Shown: one piece after another, positions 44,101 through 51,877 of the stretch | Position numbering within the stretch: the stretch's first letter is position 1 | Layout of the letters: every line of letters starts with the position of its first letter | Assembly (NCBI RefSeq): GCF_015350995.1 | Contig: NZ_JADKRW010000001.1 | Span: 447,702 to 511,701 of the forward strand | DNA: 64,000 nt | Source of the DNA: Curtobacterium sp. VKM Ac-1393 | GTDB lineage: Bacteria; Actinomycetota; Actinomycetes; Actinomycetales; Microbacteriaceae | Direction of reading: 5' to 3' | Notes under the pieces: generated by a model | The model's input: only the letters and a program-made list of their open reading frames with translations | Told to the model about the DNA's origin: nothing | Database searches by the model: none | Translations under genes and position numbers: made by a program

Positions 44101-44943
44101 ATGGCGGACACGGACTTCGGGCACACCCTGCGACGGCTCCGCGACCACGTGACCCCGGCTGCGGCCGGCATGACCGTCGGGCCACGACGTCGGGCGGCCG
44201 GGCTTCGGCGCGAGGAACTCGCGAGCCTCGCGGGGATCTCCGCCGACTACCTGACCCGCCTGGAGCAGGGACGCGCGACGTCGCCGTCCGCCCAGGTGGT
44301 CGAGGCGCTGACGCGTGCTCTCCGGGTCTCGGACGCCGAACGTGAGCTGCTCTACCGGCTCGCCGGACACGCAGCGCCGGGTGCCGAGGTCGTGCCGTCG
44401 CGGATCCCGCCGAGCGTGCAGCGGCTGCTCGACCGGCTGGCGGACACCCCGGTCGCGGTGCTCGACGCCGCCGGGAACCTGCTCGTGGCCAATGCTCCGC
44501 ACGAAGCCCTGATGGGGCCGATCGGCGGGATGCGTGGGAACGAGCGGAACACCGCGTGGCGGCACCTGGTCGGCGCGGGCAGCCGTGCGGTGCACACGCC
44601 CGCGGAACAGGCGGCGTTCGAGGAGAACCTGGTCGCCGGACTCCGGATGACCGTGGCCCGCTACCCGCTCGACCGGCAGTTGCAGCAGCTCGTGCGGGAC
44701 CTGCGGGCGGCGAGCCCGCGGTTCGTCGAGCTGTGGGACTCGGGCGCGACCGCGCTGGGCGAGATGGCCCGCCGCAAGGTGATCGACCACCCGGACGTCG
44801 GGCGCATCACGCTCGACTGCGACACCCTGGTGGTCGGGCCGGAGGACCTGCGGATCCTGGCGTACACGGCGGTGCCGGGGTCGGTGGACGCCGAGCGGTT
44901 GGCCCTGGCGATCGTGCTGGGGACGCAGTCGTTGGTGGAGTAG
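44101..44943 (+). CDS. XRE-family regulator with MmyB-like C-terminal domain
   Basis: 280 residues. The N-terminal HTH (about 24-82) reads GLRREELASLAGISADYLTRLEQG then a helix with PSAQVVEALTRALRV. The C-terminal domain (about 100-275) is the MmyB-like ligand-binding PAS fold, seen in Streptomyces antibiotic regulators that bind fatty acids. It is divergent from the SDR gene with a 101-bp gap. No ribosome site better than GGTGG precedes the ATG. Confidence 0.9.
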   Translation: MADTDFGHTLRRLRDHVTPAAAGMTVGPRRRAAGLRREELASLAGISADYLTRLEQGRATSPSAQVVEALTRALRVSDAERELLYRLAGHAAPGAEVVPSRIPPSVQRLLDRLADTPVAVLDAAGNLLVANAPHEALMGPIGGMRGNERNTAWRHLVGAGSRAVHTPAEQAAFEENLVAGLRMTVARYPLDRQLQQLVRDLRAASPRFVELWDSGATALGEMARRKVIDHPDVGRITLDCDTLVVGPEDLRILAYTAVPGSVDAERLALAIVLGTQSLVE

Positions 44944-44983
44944 CCGGAGCTCGGCGGGGCCCGGGAGTTCGGCGTGGCCAGGG

Positions 44984-45041
44984 TTTCTCAATCGAATGGC
45001 GTTTCTCACTGTACAGTGAGAAAGTGCCCTCGACTGAGAAA
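44984..45041. promoter_or_regulatory. Symmetric four-half-site operator of the AbiE-like module
   Basis: TTTCTCA (44984-44990), an 11-bp gap, a perfect 22-bp palindrome (45002-45023) built of TTTCTCACTGT and its reverse complement, an 11-bp gap, then TGAGAAA (45035-45041). The four half-sites are arranged with exact dyad symmetry about the 45012/45013 boundary. The GTG start of the next gene is at 45024, directly after the palindrome, so the last half-site is inside the coding sequence. Two dimers, or a larger oligomer, could bind and would cover promoter and start codon. Confidence 0.75.
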
Positions 45042-46067
45042 CTCGCGCTGCAGCTCGTGCGATCCGCCTTGCCGCAGGCGGGTGTGCGTGTGCTCACCGG
45101 AGACTCACGCGCCAACGCGGTCATCGAGCTGCCGCCCGGGGCGAGCATCCCGATCCAGCTGCGGTGGGCCGGCGCCGGCTTCCCGCGTGACGTCGAGCGA
45201 GCGATGCGCGATGCGCGCCTCGACGGCGCCGTGCCGATCGTCGTCGCAGCACGGGCGATCTCCCCCGGTGCGCGCGCGATGCTCGACGCCGACGACGTCA
45301 GCTGGCTGACCGAGTCCGGTGGCGCCCACCTGCACCTCGGCAGCATCGTCATCGAACGGAACCAGACGGAGACCGCACGCCGTCCGACGCGGGACGACGA
45401 CGCTCCACGGTGGACGCCGGCGATCGCCGCGGTGGCGGAGACGATACTCACCGGGTACGTGCACACGCGCGCAGAGGGCATCCCCCGGACCACGACGTTG
45501 GCAGCACGATCAGGACGGTCCCTGGGATCGGTGACCGCGGCGCTGCAGGAGTTCGACCGCATGCGCTGGACGCAGCCGCCGCCGGTCAGTCGCGGTCCGT
45601 CCGCACGACGCCACCTGCTCGATCCGACCACCATGCTCGACAGGTGGGCCGAACAGGCGAGCCGTGCGGATCAGGCCACGCGGTACCACTCCTTCCACCG
45701 CGCGTCGGAGCGGACGGCGCAATCCATCAGCGATGCGTTCGCCGGCGATGCGGCGTTCGGCGGTCGGTTCGCTGCGGATCTCATCGCACCGTTCTCGTCC
45801 GTCCTGGGACCGCTCCGCTGCTACGTCAGCGACGCGGTCGAGGGCCGAGACCTGCAGGACCGCCTCACCGCTGCCGGCCTCACGCGAGCCGACGAGTCGA
45901 ACCGTGTCGAGATCATCCACGCACCGCAGAACGTCATGTCCGGGGTCGAGCAGCGCGGTGGTCACCCGATCGCATCGCCGGTGCGCGTCTACGCTGACCT
46001 GCTCCACGACGGCGTGTGCGGAGACGATGCAGCCCAGCACCTTCGTGACGTCGCCGTAGGGTTCTGA
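45024..46067 (+). CDS. AbiEi-like antitoxin/regulator (type IV toxin-antitoxin family)
   Basis: 347 residues from a GTG at 45024. The N-terminal part (about 1-115) resembles a nuclease-like fold with NAVIELPPG and IQLRWAG, but no complete catalytic set is evident. A helix-turn-helix follows (about 155-182, TTLAARSGRSLGSVTAAL), and the C-terminal part ends with SPVRVYADLLHDG, DDAAQHLRD as in AbiEi proteins. In known pairs AbiEi binds palindromes in its own promoter and limits the partner AbiEii. The start codon lies 1 base after a perfect palindrome. The next gene starts after 1 bp and encodes a nucleotidyltransferase-like protein. Confidence 0.72.
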   Translation: MPSTEKLALQLVRSALPQAGVRVLTGDSRANAVIELPPGASIPIQLRWAGAGFPRDVERAMRDARLDGAVPIVVAARAISPGARAMLDADDVSWLTESGGAHLHLGSIVIERNQTETARRPTRDDDAPRWTPAIAAVAETILTGYVHTRAEGIPRTTTLAARSGRSLGSVTAALQEFDRMRWTQPPPVSRGPSARRHLLDPTTMLDRWAEQASRADQATRYHSFHRASERTAQSISDAFAGDAAFGGRFAADLIAPFSSVLGPLRCYVSDAVEGRDLQDRLTAAGLTRADESNRVEIIHAPQNVMSGVEQRGGHPIASPVRVYADLLHDGVCGDDAAQHLRDVAVGF

Positions 46068-46068
46068 G

Positions 46069-46581
46069 ATGGCATCGGACGAACTCCGCACACGGCGAAG
46101 CCGTGACCGTGCCGCCGAGGCCTACGCGCTGCTCCTCGACGCAGCCGGAGAGCGGTGGCGGGACATGGTGCTCGTGGGAGGGCTGGTTCCCGAGACCTTG
46201 GTCGACAGCGACGAACCCCATCAGGGCACGCTCGACGTCGACGTGCTGCTGCCGTTGGCGTTGCAGTACGACCGCGATGCGGATAGCTTCGGGTGGCTCG
46301 AATCCGCTCTGGGCCGGGCTGCGTTCGTGCCGGTCCACGAGAACACCGGCTGGCGATGGTTCGTCAGCATCGACGGAGCACCGGTCGTCGTGGAGTTCCT
46401 CGCCGCGGTCCGGGAGTACGTGGGGCCCGATTCCGCAGGTGCGGTCACCTACGCCACCGAAGCGATCACGGCCGGTTCAGAGGAGACACGGTTCGACCTC
46501 GCCGCTGATGCGGTCGCCGCCGTCGCCGCCTTCGCGGTGGCTTTCCGGACCGCCGCGCACCGCGCTCATCGAGACGGTTGA
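46069..46581 (+). CDS. AbiEii-like nucleotidyltransferase (putative toxin)
   Basis: 170 residues. The nucleotidyltransferase signature is visible: G37-G38 in VLVGGLVPETL, the catalytic pair D56 and D58 in TLDVDVLL, and an acidic residue E109 in VVVEFLA. AbiEii toxins are nucleotidyltransferases of about 250-300 residues that modify tRNA or other targets; this one is shorter and ends abruptly after an Ala-rich helix (FRTAAHRAHRDG), so the C-terminus may be lost or the family may be a short variant. It begins 1 bp after the AbiEi-like gene and is almost certainly co-transcribed. The next gene starts within or just after its end. Confidence 0.65.
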   Translation: MASDELRTRRSRDRAAEAYALLLDAAGERWRDMVLVGGLVPETLVDSDEPHQGTLDVDVLLPLALQYDRDADSFGWLESALGRAAFVPVHENTGWRWFVSIDGAPVVVEFLAAVREYVGPDSAGAVTYATEAITAGSEETRFDLAADAVAAVAAFAVAFRTAAHRAHRDG

Positions 46582-46589
46582 CTGGCTCC

Positions 46590-47552
46590 ATGCGACGCGT
46601 CCTGGTGCTCGGGGGAACCGGTTGGCTCGGACGAGCGATCGTCGATGCACTGATCGCCGAAGGCGCGGAGGTCGTGTGTCTCGCCCGGGGAACGTCCGGT
46701 GCGGTGTCGGACGGCGCCCGACTGGTCGGAGTCGACCGTCGATCGCCCGGGGCGTACGAACAGGTCCGCGGCGACTGGGACGAGGTGATCGAGCTCACCC
46801 ACGAGCCCGAGATGGTCCTCCCCGCGCTCGATGCCCTCGCCGACCGCGCGGCGCACTGGACGCTGATCTCGTCAGTCTCGGTGTACGCACGGAACGACGA
46901 AGTGGATGCCGACGAGACCGCAGCGCTCGTCGACCCGCTCGACCTGGTGCAGTACGCCGACGCGAAGGTCGCCGCGGAGCAGGCGGCGTCCACCCACCTC
47001 TCCTCCCGACTGCTGATCGCGCGGCCCGGACTCATCATCGGTCCAGGAGACCCCAGCGACCGGTTCGGGTACTGGCCCGCGCGGTTCAGCCGGAGCGGCC
47101 CGGTGCTCGTGCCGACCACCGCGGGCCGCTTCGTCCAGGCCGTCGACGTCCGCGACCTCGCACGCTGGGTGGTGCGAGCCGCAGGTGCCGGGCGGGTCGG
47201 CGTTGTCAACGCAGTCGGGGCTGCGATCCCCATGGGCGACTTCTTCCGAATGGTGGTCGACGTGACTGGCCACGACGGCGAAGTCGTCGAGGTCGAGGAT
47301 GACGCACTGCTCGAGCAGGACGTGGCCTATTGGGCAGGTCCTCGGTCGTTGCCGCTGTGGCTGCCGATGTCGGACGTCGGGTTCGCCCAGCGCTCGGGCC
47401 ACGCGTTCCACCAGGCCGGCGGTCTGGTGCGACCGCTGCCGGAGTTGTTGGCCGACGTGCTCGCCGACGAGCGTGCACGAGGCGTCGACCGGACACGCCG
47501 TTCCGGCCTCACCGCGCGAGAAGAAGCGGCCGTCCTACGCAGCATCCGGTAG
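46590..47552 (+). CDS. NAD-dependent epimerase/dehydratase-family protein
   Basis: 320 residues, extended SDR. The nucleotide motif GGTGWLG is at 7-13; the usual Ser and Tyr-x-x-x-Lys are in SSVSVYA and VQYADAKVA, so the catalytic Lys is displaced to YADAK. Similar proteins act as reductases or RNA-binding-like NAD proteins in plant chloroplasts (CSP41-like); no function can be fixed. A TTG at 46578 would overlap the NTase stop, giving 4 extra residues; I prefer the ATG at 46590. It is close enough to the AbiE-like pair to share its mRNA, though no link in function is known. Confidence 0.75.
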   Translation: MRRVLVLGGTGWLGRAIVDALIAEGAEVVCLARGTSGAVSDGARLVGVDRRSPGAYEQVRGDWDEVIELTHEPEMVLPALDALADRAAHWTLISSVSVYARNDEVDADETAALVDPLDLVQYADAKVAAEQAASTHLSSRLLIARPGLIIGPGDPSDRFGYWPARFSRSGPVLVPTTAGRFVQAVDVRDLARWVVRAAGAGRVGVVNAVGAAIPMGDFFRMVVDVTGHDGEVVEVEDDALLEQDVAYWAGPRSLPLWLPMSDVGFAQRSGHAFHQAGGLVRPLPELLADVLADERARGVDRTRRSGLTAREEAAVLRSIR

Positions 47553-47727
47553 CGGACTGCGCGCTTTCCGCCGCTGCTGCCGACGCACCGCTCCGAGCAT
47601 CCGCGCACCAGGCACTGGCTGTCGCCGACGCCCGACTCCGAGTCGACGGAGGGGGCATCGCTCCCACGACGCTCCCGGGTGAGGACGAACAAGGGCGTCT
47701 CTGACTCCGCCAAGATCGCCAGCGCGA
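47553..47727. other. Intergenic region without recognised gene
   Basis: Convergent gap between the epimerase-like gene (stop 47552) and the Dabb gene (stop 47728). One minus-strand phase gives a protein-like stretch (EHRLIALAILAESETPLF), but with no start and no recognised domain, so it is not called. No strong hairpin seen. Confidence 0.3.
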
Positions 47728-48072
47728 TCAGCCGGTGCTCAGCCGAGCGCACCGCGTGTCCGTGCCCGACGCCTCCGGCTCGTCCTCGACGTCGAACACC
47801 ACGACCCGGGCACTCGCCCCACCGATGAACTCCGCGACCGGCTGGTGCTCCGGGTGCGGCAGGTACCCGGCAAGCGCCGCACGGTCGCGGAACCGGACCA
47901 CGAGCATCCAGTGGAACCCGCCCTCGAGCCCTTCGGTGCTCACGCTCGTCCCCGACTGCACGGAATCCACACCGTCGATCCGCGGCAGATGCTCGCGCGA
48001 GAGCGCCGAAGCGTCGGAGGACCGGTCGGCACCGTCCCACTCCACCAGCACGGTGTGCGTCACTCCTGACAC
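47728..48072 (-). CDS. Dabb-family (stress-responsive alpha/beta barrel) protein
   Basis: 114 residues from a GTG at 48070-48072 with an excellent CGGAGG ribosome site. The fold pattern is that of a dimeric ferredoxin-like barrel: an opening strand (THTVLVEW), a central GFHWMLVVRFRDRAALAGYLPHPEHQPV with the conserved H-P-x-H, and a closing strand. Dabb proteins are stress-linked and some are cyclases; function here unknown. It ends 18 bp downstream of the SDR stop-side region and is transcribed toward the convergent epimerase gene. Confidence 0.78.
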   Translation of the reverse strand: MSGVTHTVLVEWDGADRSSDASALSREHLPRIDGVDSVQSGTSVSTEGLEGGFHWMLVVRFRDRAALAGYLPHPEHQPVAEFIGGASARVVVFDVEDEPEASGTDTRCARLSTG

Positions 48073-48089
48073 GTCAGTACCTCCGAGAC

Positions 48090-48977
48090 TCAGAACGCGG
48101 GCGTTCCGCCGGCGATCGTGATCGTCGACCCGGACTGGTAGCTCGACTCCGGGCTCACCAGGTGCACGTACGCCGCACCGAGCTCGGCGGGCTGCCCCGG
48201 ACGCCCGAACGGCGAACCCTCACCGAAGTGCGACACCGTCTCGGCGTCGTCCGACCCGGGCTGCAGCGGTGTCCACACCGGCCCCGGAGCGACGGAGTTC
48301 ACGCGGATGCCCTTCGGCGCGAGCTGCTGGGCGACGGCCTCGGTGAAGAGCTTGATCGCGCCCTTCGACACGGCGTAGTCGATCTTGTCAGCCGAGGGCG
48401 TCGATGCCTGGATCGACCCGGTCGTCACGATGGTGGAGCCCGGCTCGAGGTGCGGCACCACGGCCTTGGTCAGCCAGAACAGCGAGTAGATGTTGGTCTT
48501 GAACGTCGAGTCGAACATCGACGTGTCGAGGGTCAGGATGTCTTCGTTGCTGTCCATCCGGCCGGCGACCATGACCAGGGTGTCCAGGCCGCCGAACTCG
48601 TCGACGCCCTTCTGCACCAGGTCCTTGCAGTACTGCTCATCCGAGATGTCGCCCGGGAACAGCACGGCGCGACGTCCCTCGGACTCGAGCAGGTCGCGCA
48701 CCTGTTCGGCGTCTTCTTGTTCGTCGGGCAGGTACGACAGCACCAGGTCGGCACCCTCGCGCGACAGGGCGATGGCGGCGGCGCGGCCGATGCCGGAGTC
48801 GGCGCCGGTGATGATCCCGCGGTAGCCGGTCAGTCGCTCGCGGCCGACGTAGCTCTCCTCGCCGTGGTCGGGCTTCGGGTCCATCTTCCAGGCGGCACCC
48901 GGCAGCGACTGCTCCTGCTTCGGGTACGGCGGGGCGGGGTAGAGGGTGTTCGGGTCGCGCTTGTCGTACTGGCTCAT
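48090..48977 (-). CDS. SDR oxidoreductase with N-terminal extension (paralog of the 10600 gene)
   Basis: 295 residues. An N-terminal extension of about 50 residues (DKRDPNTLYPAPPYPKQEQS, in part) precedes the SDR domain with TGADSGIG, VMVAGR in place of NNAG, and catalytic YAVSK. The same architecture and motifs occur in the SDR gene at 10600-11499 (SYLPDEQEDA versus SYLPEEQEDA, and GIRVNSVAPGPVWTPLQP versus GIRVNAVAPGPIWTPLQP), so they are paralogs. Substrate unknown. The Dabb gene begins 17 bp downstream on the same strand. Confidence 0.88.
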   Translation of the reverse strand: MSQYDKRDPNTLYPAPPYPKQEQSLPGAAWKMDPKPDHGEESYVGRERLTGYRGIITGADSGIGRAAAIALSREGADLVLSYLPDEQEDAEQVRDLLESEGRRAVLFPGDISDEQYCKDLVQKGVDEFGGLDTLVMVAGRMDSNEDILTLDTSMFDSTFKTNIYSLFWLTKAVVPHLEPGSTIVTTGSIQASTPSADKIDYAVSKGAIKLFTEAVAQQLAPKGIRVNSVAPGPVWTPLQPGSDDAETVSHFGEGSPFGRPGQPAELGAAYVHLVSPESSYQSGSTITIAGGTPAF

Positions 48978-49150
48978 GCCTCCACCATCGTCGTCCCACG
49001 TGGACGTGCGTTCAGCGTCGGTGACGGGGCCCGTCGGCCGCGCAACGGGGTCGCCGCTGGTCCCCATTTCGCCCGACTGTCTGTGCGCTCCGACAGGTCT
49101 ACGGTCTGTTCCGTGCGGCAACGACGCCGCACGATGACGAATCGAGCATC

Positions 49151-50929
49151 ATGCAACGACGGATGAAACAGCTCGTCGCGATCGCCTTGAGCGCCGGTGT
49201 CGTGGGGGCCCTCGTCCCCGCGGTCTCCGCCCAGGCGGTCACGACGAGCGACACCCCGGACTTCGGGAGCAACGTCAAGATCTACGATCCCTCGGTGCCC
49301 GCGTCGACCATCCAGGCCGACGTCGACGCAGCCTTCAACAGTCAGCTCCGCAGCACGAGCGCACAGTTCGGCGCGCAGCGGCACGCCTTCCTGTTCAAGC
49401 CCGGCAGCTACGGCCGCGTCTGGGCGAACCTCGGCTTCTACACGTCGGTCACCGGTCTGGGGAAGAACCCCGACGACGTGACGATCAACGGCGCCGTGAA
49501 CGTCGACTCCGGGTGGAACGCAGGGGACGAGAAGAACGCGACGCAGAACTTCTGGCGCTCGGTCGAGAACGTGGCGATCGTCCCCGAGGGCGGCACCGAC
49601 CGGTGGGCGGTGTCCCAAGCCGCGCCGATGCGACGGGTGCACATCAAGGGGAACCTGACGATGGGGCCCTCGAACCAGGACGGCGGTCAGGGGTACTCGT
49701 CGGGCGGCTACATCGCCGACACCAAGGTCGACGGCACGGTGACCTCCGGGTCGCAGCAGCAGTGGTACACCCGGAACTCCACGATCGGCTCGTGGCAGGG
49801 CGGCAACTGGAACATGACGTTCTCGGGCGTGAACGGCGCCCCCGCGAACGACTTCTCGAAGAGCTACACCACGCTCGCCACGACCCCGACGACGCGGGAG
49901 AAGCCGTACCTGTACGTCGACTCGTCGAACAAGTACCACGTGTTCGTCCCGTCGCTGCGGCAGAACTCGAGCGGTGTCACGTGGCCGAACACCGGCGGCA
50001 CCGACATCCCGATGCGGAACTTCTACGTCGCCCACCCGGGCGACTCGGCGGCGACCATCAACAGCGCGTTGGCCCAGGGGCTGAACCTGTTCTTCACACC
50101 GGGCACCTACCAGCTCGACGCGGCGATCAACGTCACCCGAGCGGACACCGTCGTGACGGGAATCGGCTTCCCGACCCTCGTGCCGACCAGGGGCAACGCC
50201 GTCCTGACCTCGACCGACGTCGCGGGGGTGAACGTCTCGAACCTCGTCGTCGACGCGGGCACGCAGAACAGCGCGCAACTGGTCCGCCTCGGCACGTCCG
50301 GGTCGCACGTCGACCACGCCGGTGACCCGCAGAGCATCCAGGACGTCTTCTTCCGTGTCGGGTCGAGCGTGCAGGGCAAGGCCTCGACCACGCTGCAGGT
50401 GAACGCCGACGACACGCTCGTCGACCACATCTGGGCCTGGCGCGCGGACCACGGCGGCGCGGCGACCGGGTGGGCCGTGAACACCGGGGCGACCGGCGTC
50501 GAGGTGAACGGCAACGACGTCCTCGCCACCGGGCTGTTCGTCGAGCACTACCAGAAGTACGAAGTGCAGTGGAACGGCAACAACGGCAAGACGATCTTCT
50601 TCCAGAACGAGATGCCCTACGACGTGCCCGACAACGCCTCGTGGCAGAGCCCGACGGGCGCCGGCTACGCCGCCTACAAGGTGGCGGCGAACGTGACGAG
50701 CCACGAGATCTGGGGCGGCGGCGTCTACTGCTTCTTCAACACGAACCCCGCGGTGCACGCCGACCGCGCGTTCGAGGTCCCGCAGACCGCAGGCGTCCGC
50801 GCGCACGGCCTGGTCACGGTCTCGCTCGGCGACACCGGCACCATCTCGAGCGTCATCAACGGGGTGGGAGGTGCGGTGCCGACACCAGCCGGCAACACCG
50901 CCCCGAACCGCGTCGCCTCGTACAACTGA
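49151..50929 (+). CDS. Secreted beta-helix protein, GH55-like exo-beta-1,3-glucanase candidate
   Basis: 592 residues. Signal peptide 1-29 (ending VSAQA). The rest resembles the double right-handed beta-helix of GH55 enzymes, with segments YALLFKPGSYG-like (AFLFKPGSYGRVW), WRSVENVAIVP, WAVSQAAPMRRVHIKG and FFQNEMPYDVP. Many close relatives are labelled adenylyl cyclase, which the sequence does not support. It is followed 14 bp downstream by a GH16 endo-glucanase, so exo- and endo-attack on beta-1,3-glucan is a sensible joint role (inference). I could not assign catalytic acids with confidence. A second Met at residue 5 is an alternative start. Confidence 0.65.
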   Translation: MQRRMKQLVAIALSAGVVGALVPAVSAQAVTTSDTPDFGSNVKIYDPSVPASTIQADVDAAFNSQLRSTSAQFGAQRHAFLFKPGSYGRVWANLGFYTSVTGLGKNPDDVTINGAVNVDSGWNAGDEKNATQNFWRSVENVAIVPEGGTDRWAVSQAAPMRRVHIKGNLTMGPSNQDGGQGYSSGGYIADTKVDGTVTSGSQQQWYTRNSTIGSWQGGNWNMTFSGVNGAPANDFSKSYTTLATTPTTREKPYLYVDSSNKYHVFVPSLRQNSSGVTWPNTGGTDIPMRNFYVAHPGDSAATINSALAQGLNLFFTPGTYQLDAAINVTRADTVVTGIGFPTLVPTRGNAVLTSTDVAGVNVSNLVVDAGTQNSAQLVRLGTSGSHVDHAGDPQSIQDVFFRVGSSVQGKASTTLQVNADDTLVDHIWAWRADHGGAATGWAVNTGATGVEVNGNDVLATGLFVEHYQKYEVQWNGNNGKTIFFQNEMPYDVPDNASWQSPTGAGYAAYKVAANVTSHEIWGGGVYCFFNTNPAVHADRAFEVPQTAGVRAHGLVTVSLGDTGTISSVINGVGGAVPTPAGNTAPNRVASYN

Positions 50930-50943
50930 TCCCGGGAGGATCG

Positions 50944-51780
50944 ATGATGCACACCAATCGGAAGCGACGACTGGTCGCACTCACGGTCGCCGGAGCGGCT
51001 GCCCTCGCGCTCGGTGCGGGTCCTGTCCTGCAGGGAGCGGACCCCGCGAACGCTGCGAACGGCGACGTCGTCTGGTCGCAGGACTTCGACGGCGCCGCGG
51101 GCAGCGCACCGGATCGATCGGCGTGGACGAACGAGACCGGAGGCGGTGGCTGGGGCAACAACGAGCTCGAGGAGTACACCGACTCGCGTGACAACTCAGC
51201 GCTCGACGGGCAGGGCAACCTGGTCATCACGGCGAAGCGCGAAGCCGACGGCTCGTACACCAGCGCCCGACTCACGACGCAGGGCAAGTACACACCCCGG
51301 TACGGCCGCGTCGAGGCCCGGATCCAGATCCCGCGCGGCCAGGGCATCTGGCCGGCGTTCTGGATGCTCGGCGCCGACCTGCCCCAGGTCGGCTGGCCGA
51401 ACTCCGGCGAGGTCGACGTGATGGAGAACGTCGGGTACGAGCCGGCGACGGTGCACGGCACGGTCCACGGGCCCGGGTACTCCGGCGACCAGGGCATCAC
51501 GTCGAGCTACCAGCACCCGCAGGGGTGGTCGTTCGCGGACACGTTCCACACGTTCGCGGTCGACTGGAAGCCCGGATCGATCACCTGGTCGGTCGACGGT
51601 GTCGCGTACAAGACGGTCACGCCGGCGGACACGGGTAGCAACCCGTGGGTGTTCGACAAGCCGTTCTTCATCGTGCTGAACCTCGCCGTCGGCGGGAGCT
51701 GGCCGGGGTACCCGGACGGCACGACGCAGTTCCCGCAGCAGATGAAGGTCGACTTCGTCCGAGTGATCGACAACTCCTGA
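50944..51780 (+). CDS. GH16 endo-beta-1,3-glucanase (laminarinase)
   Basis: 278 residues. A signal peptide (1-38, ending PANAA) leads to a single GH16 jelly-roll domain. The catalytic signature E-x-D-x-x-E is E156, D158, E161 (SGEVDVMENVG), with E156 the nucleophile and E161 the acid/base. The conserved WPAFWML and WTNETGGGGWGNNELEEY support laminarinase-type specificity for beta-1,3- or mixed-linkage glucan. It starts 14 bp after the GH55-like gene with GGGAGG upstream, so both are made together. The hairpin at 51826 ends the unit. Confidence 0.93.
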   Translation: MMHTNRKRRLVALTVAGAAALALGAGPVLQGADPANAANGDVVWSQDFDGAAGSAPDRSAWTNETGGGGWGNNELEEYTDSRDNSALDGQGNLVITAKREADGSYTSARLTTQGKYTPRYGRVEARIQIPRGQGIWPAFWMLGADLPQVGWPNSGEVDVMENVGYEPATVHGTVHGPGYSGDQGITSSYQHPQGWSFADTFHTFAVDWKPGSITWSVDGVAYKTVTPADTGSNPWVFDKPFFIVLNLAVGGSWPGYPDGTTQFPQQMKVDFVRVIDNS

Positions 51781-51825
51781 CCCGACGCGGGTGGGCGACC
51801 AGCCGCTCTGGACACGGCTGATGAC

Positions 51826-51867
51826 GGACGGGAGGCCCGTGGCGACGTCGCCACGGGCCTCCCGTCC
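51826..51867 (+). terminator. Recurrent hairpin, copy 4
   Basis: A perfect 42-bp palindrome: 21-bp arms (51826-51846 and 51847-51867, core GGAGGCCCGTGGCG) with no loop beyond the turn. It lies 46 bp after the GH16 stop and 11 bp before the convergent protease stop (51878), so it may terminate both. No T-run. Confidence 0.75.
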
Positions 51868-51877
51868 GCCTCTTGGT

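Noticed and set aside
47553-47727. Possible gene remnant in a minus-strand phase
   Set aside because: No start, no ribosome site and no recognised domain; may be chance.
44101-48977. Reading the AbiE-like region as a phage or genomic island
   Set aside because: No integrase, transposase, tRNA boundary or direct repeats are seen on either side; base composition does not shift enough by eye to claim transfer.
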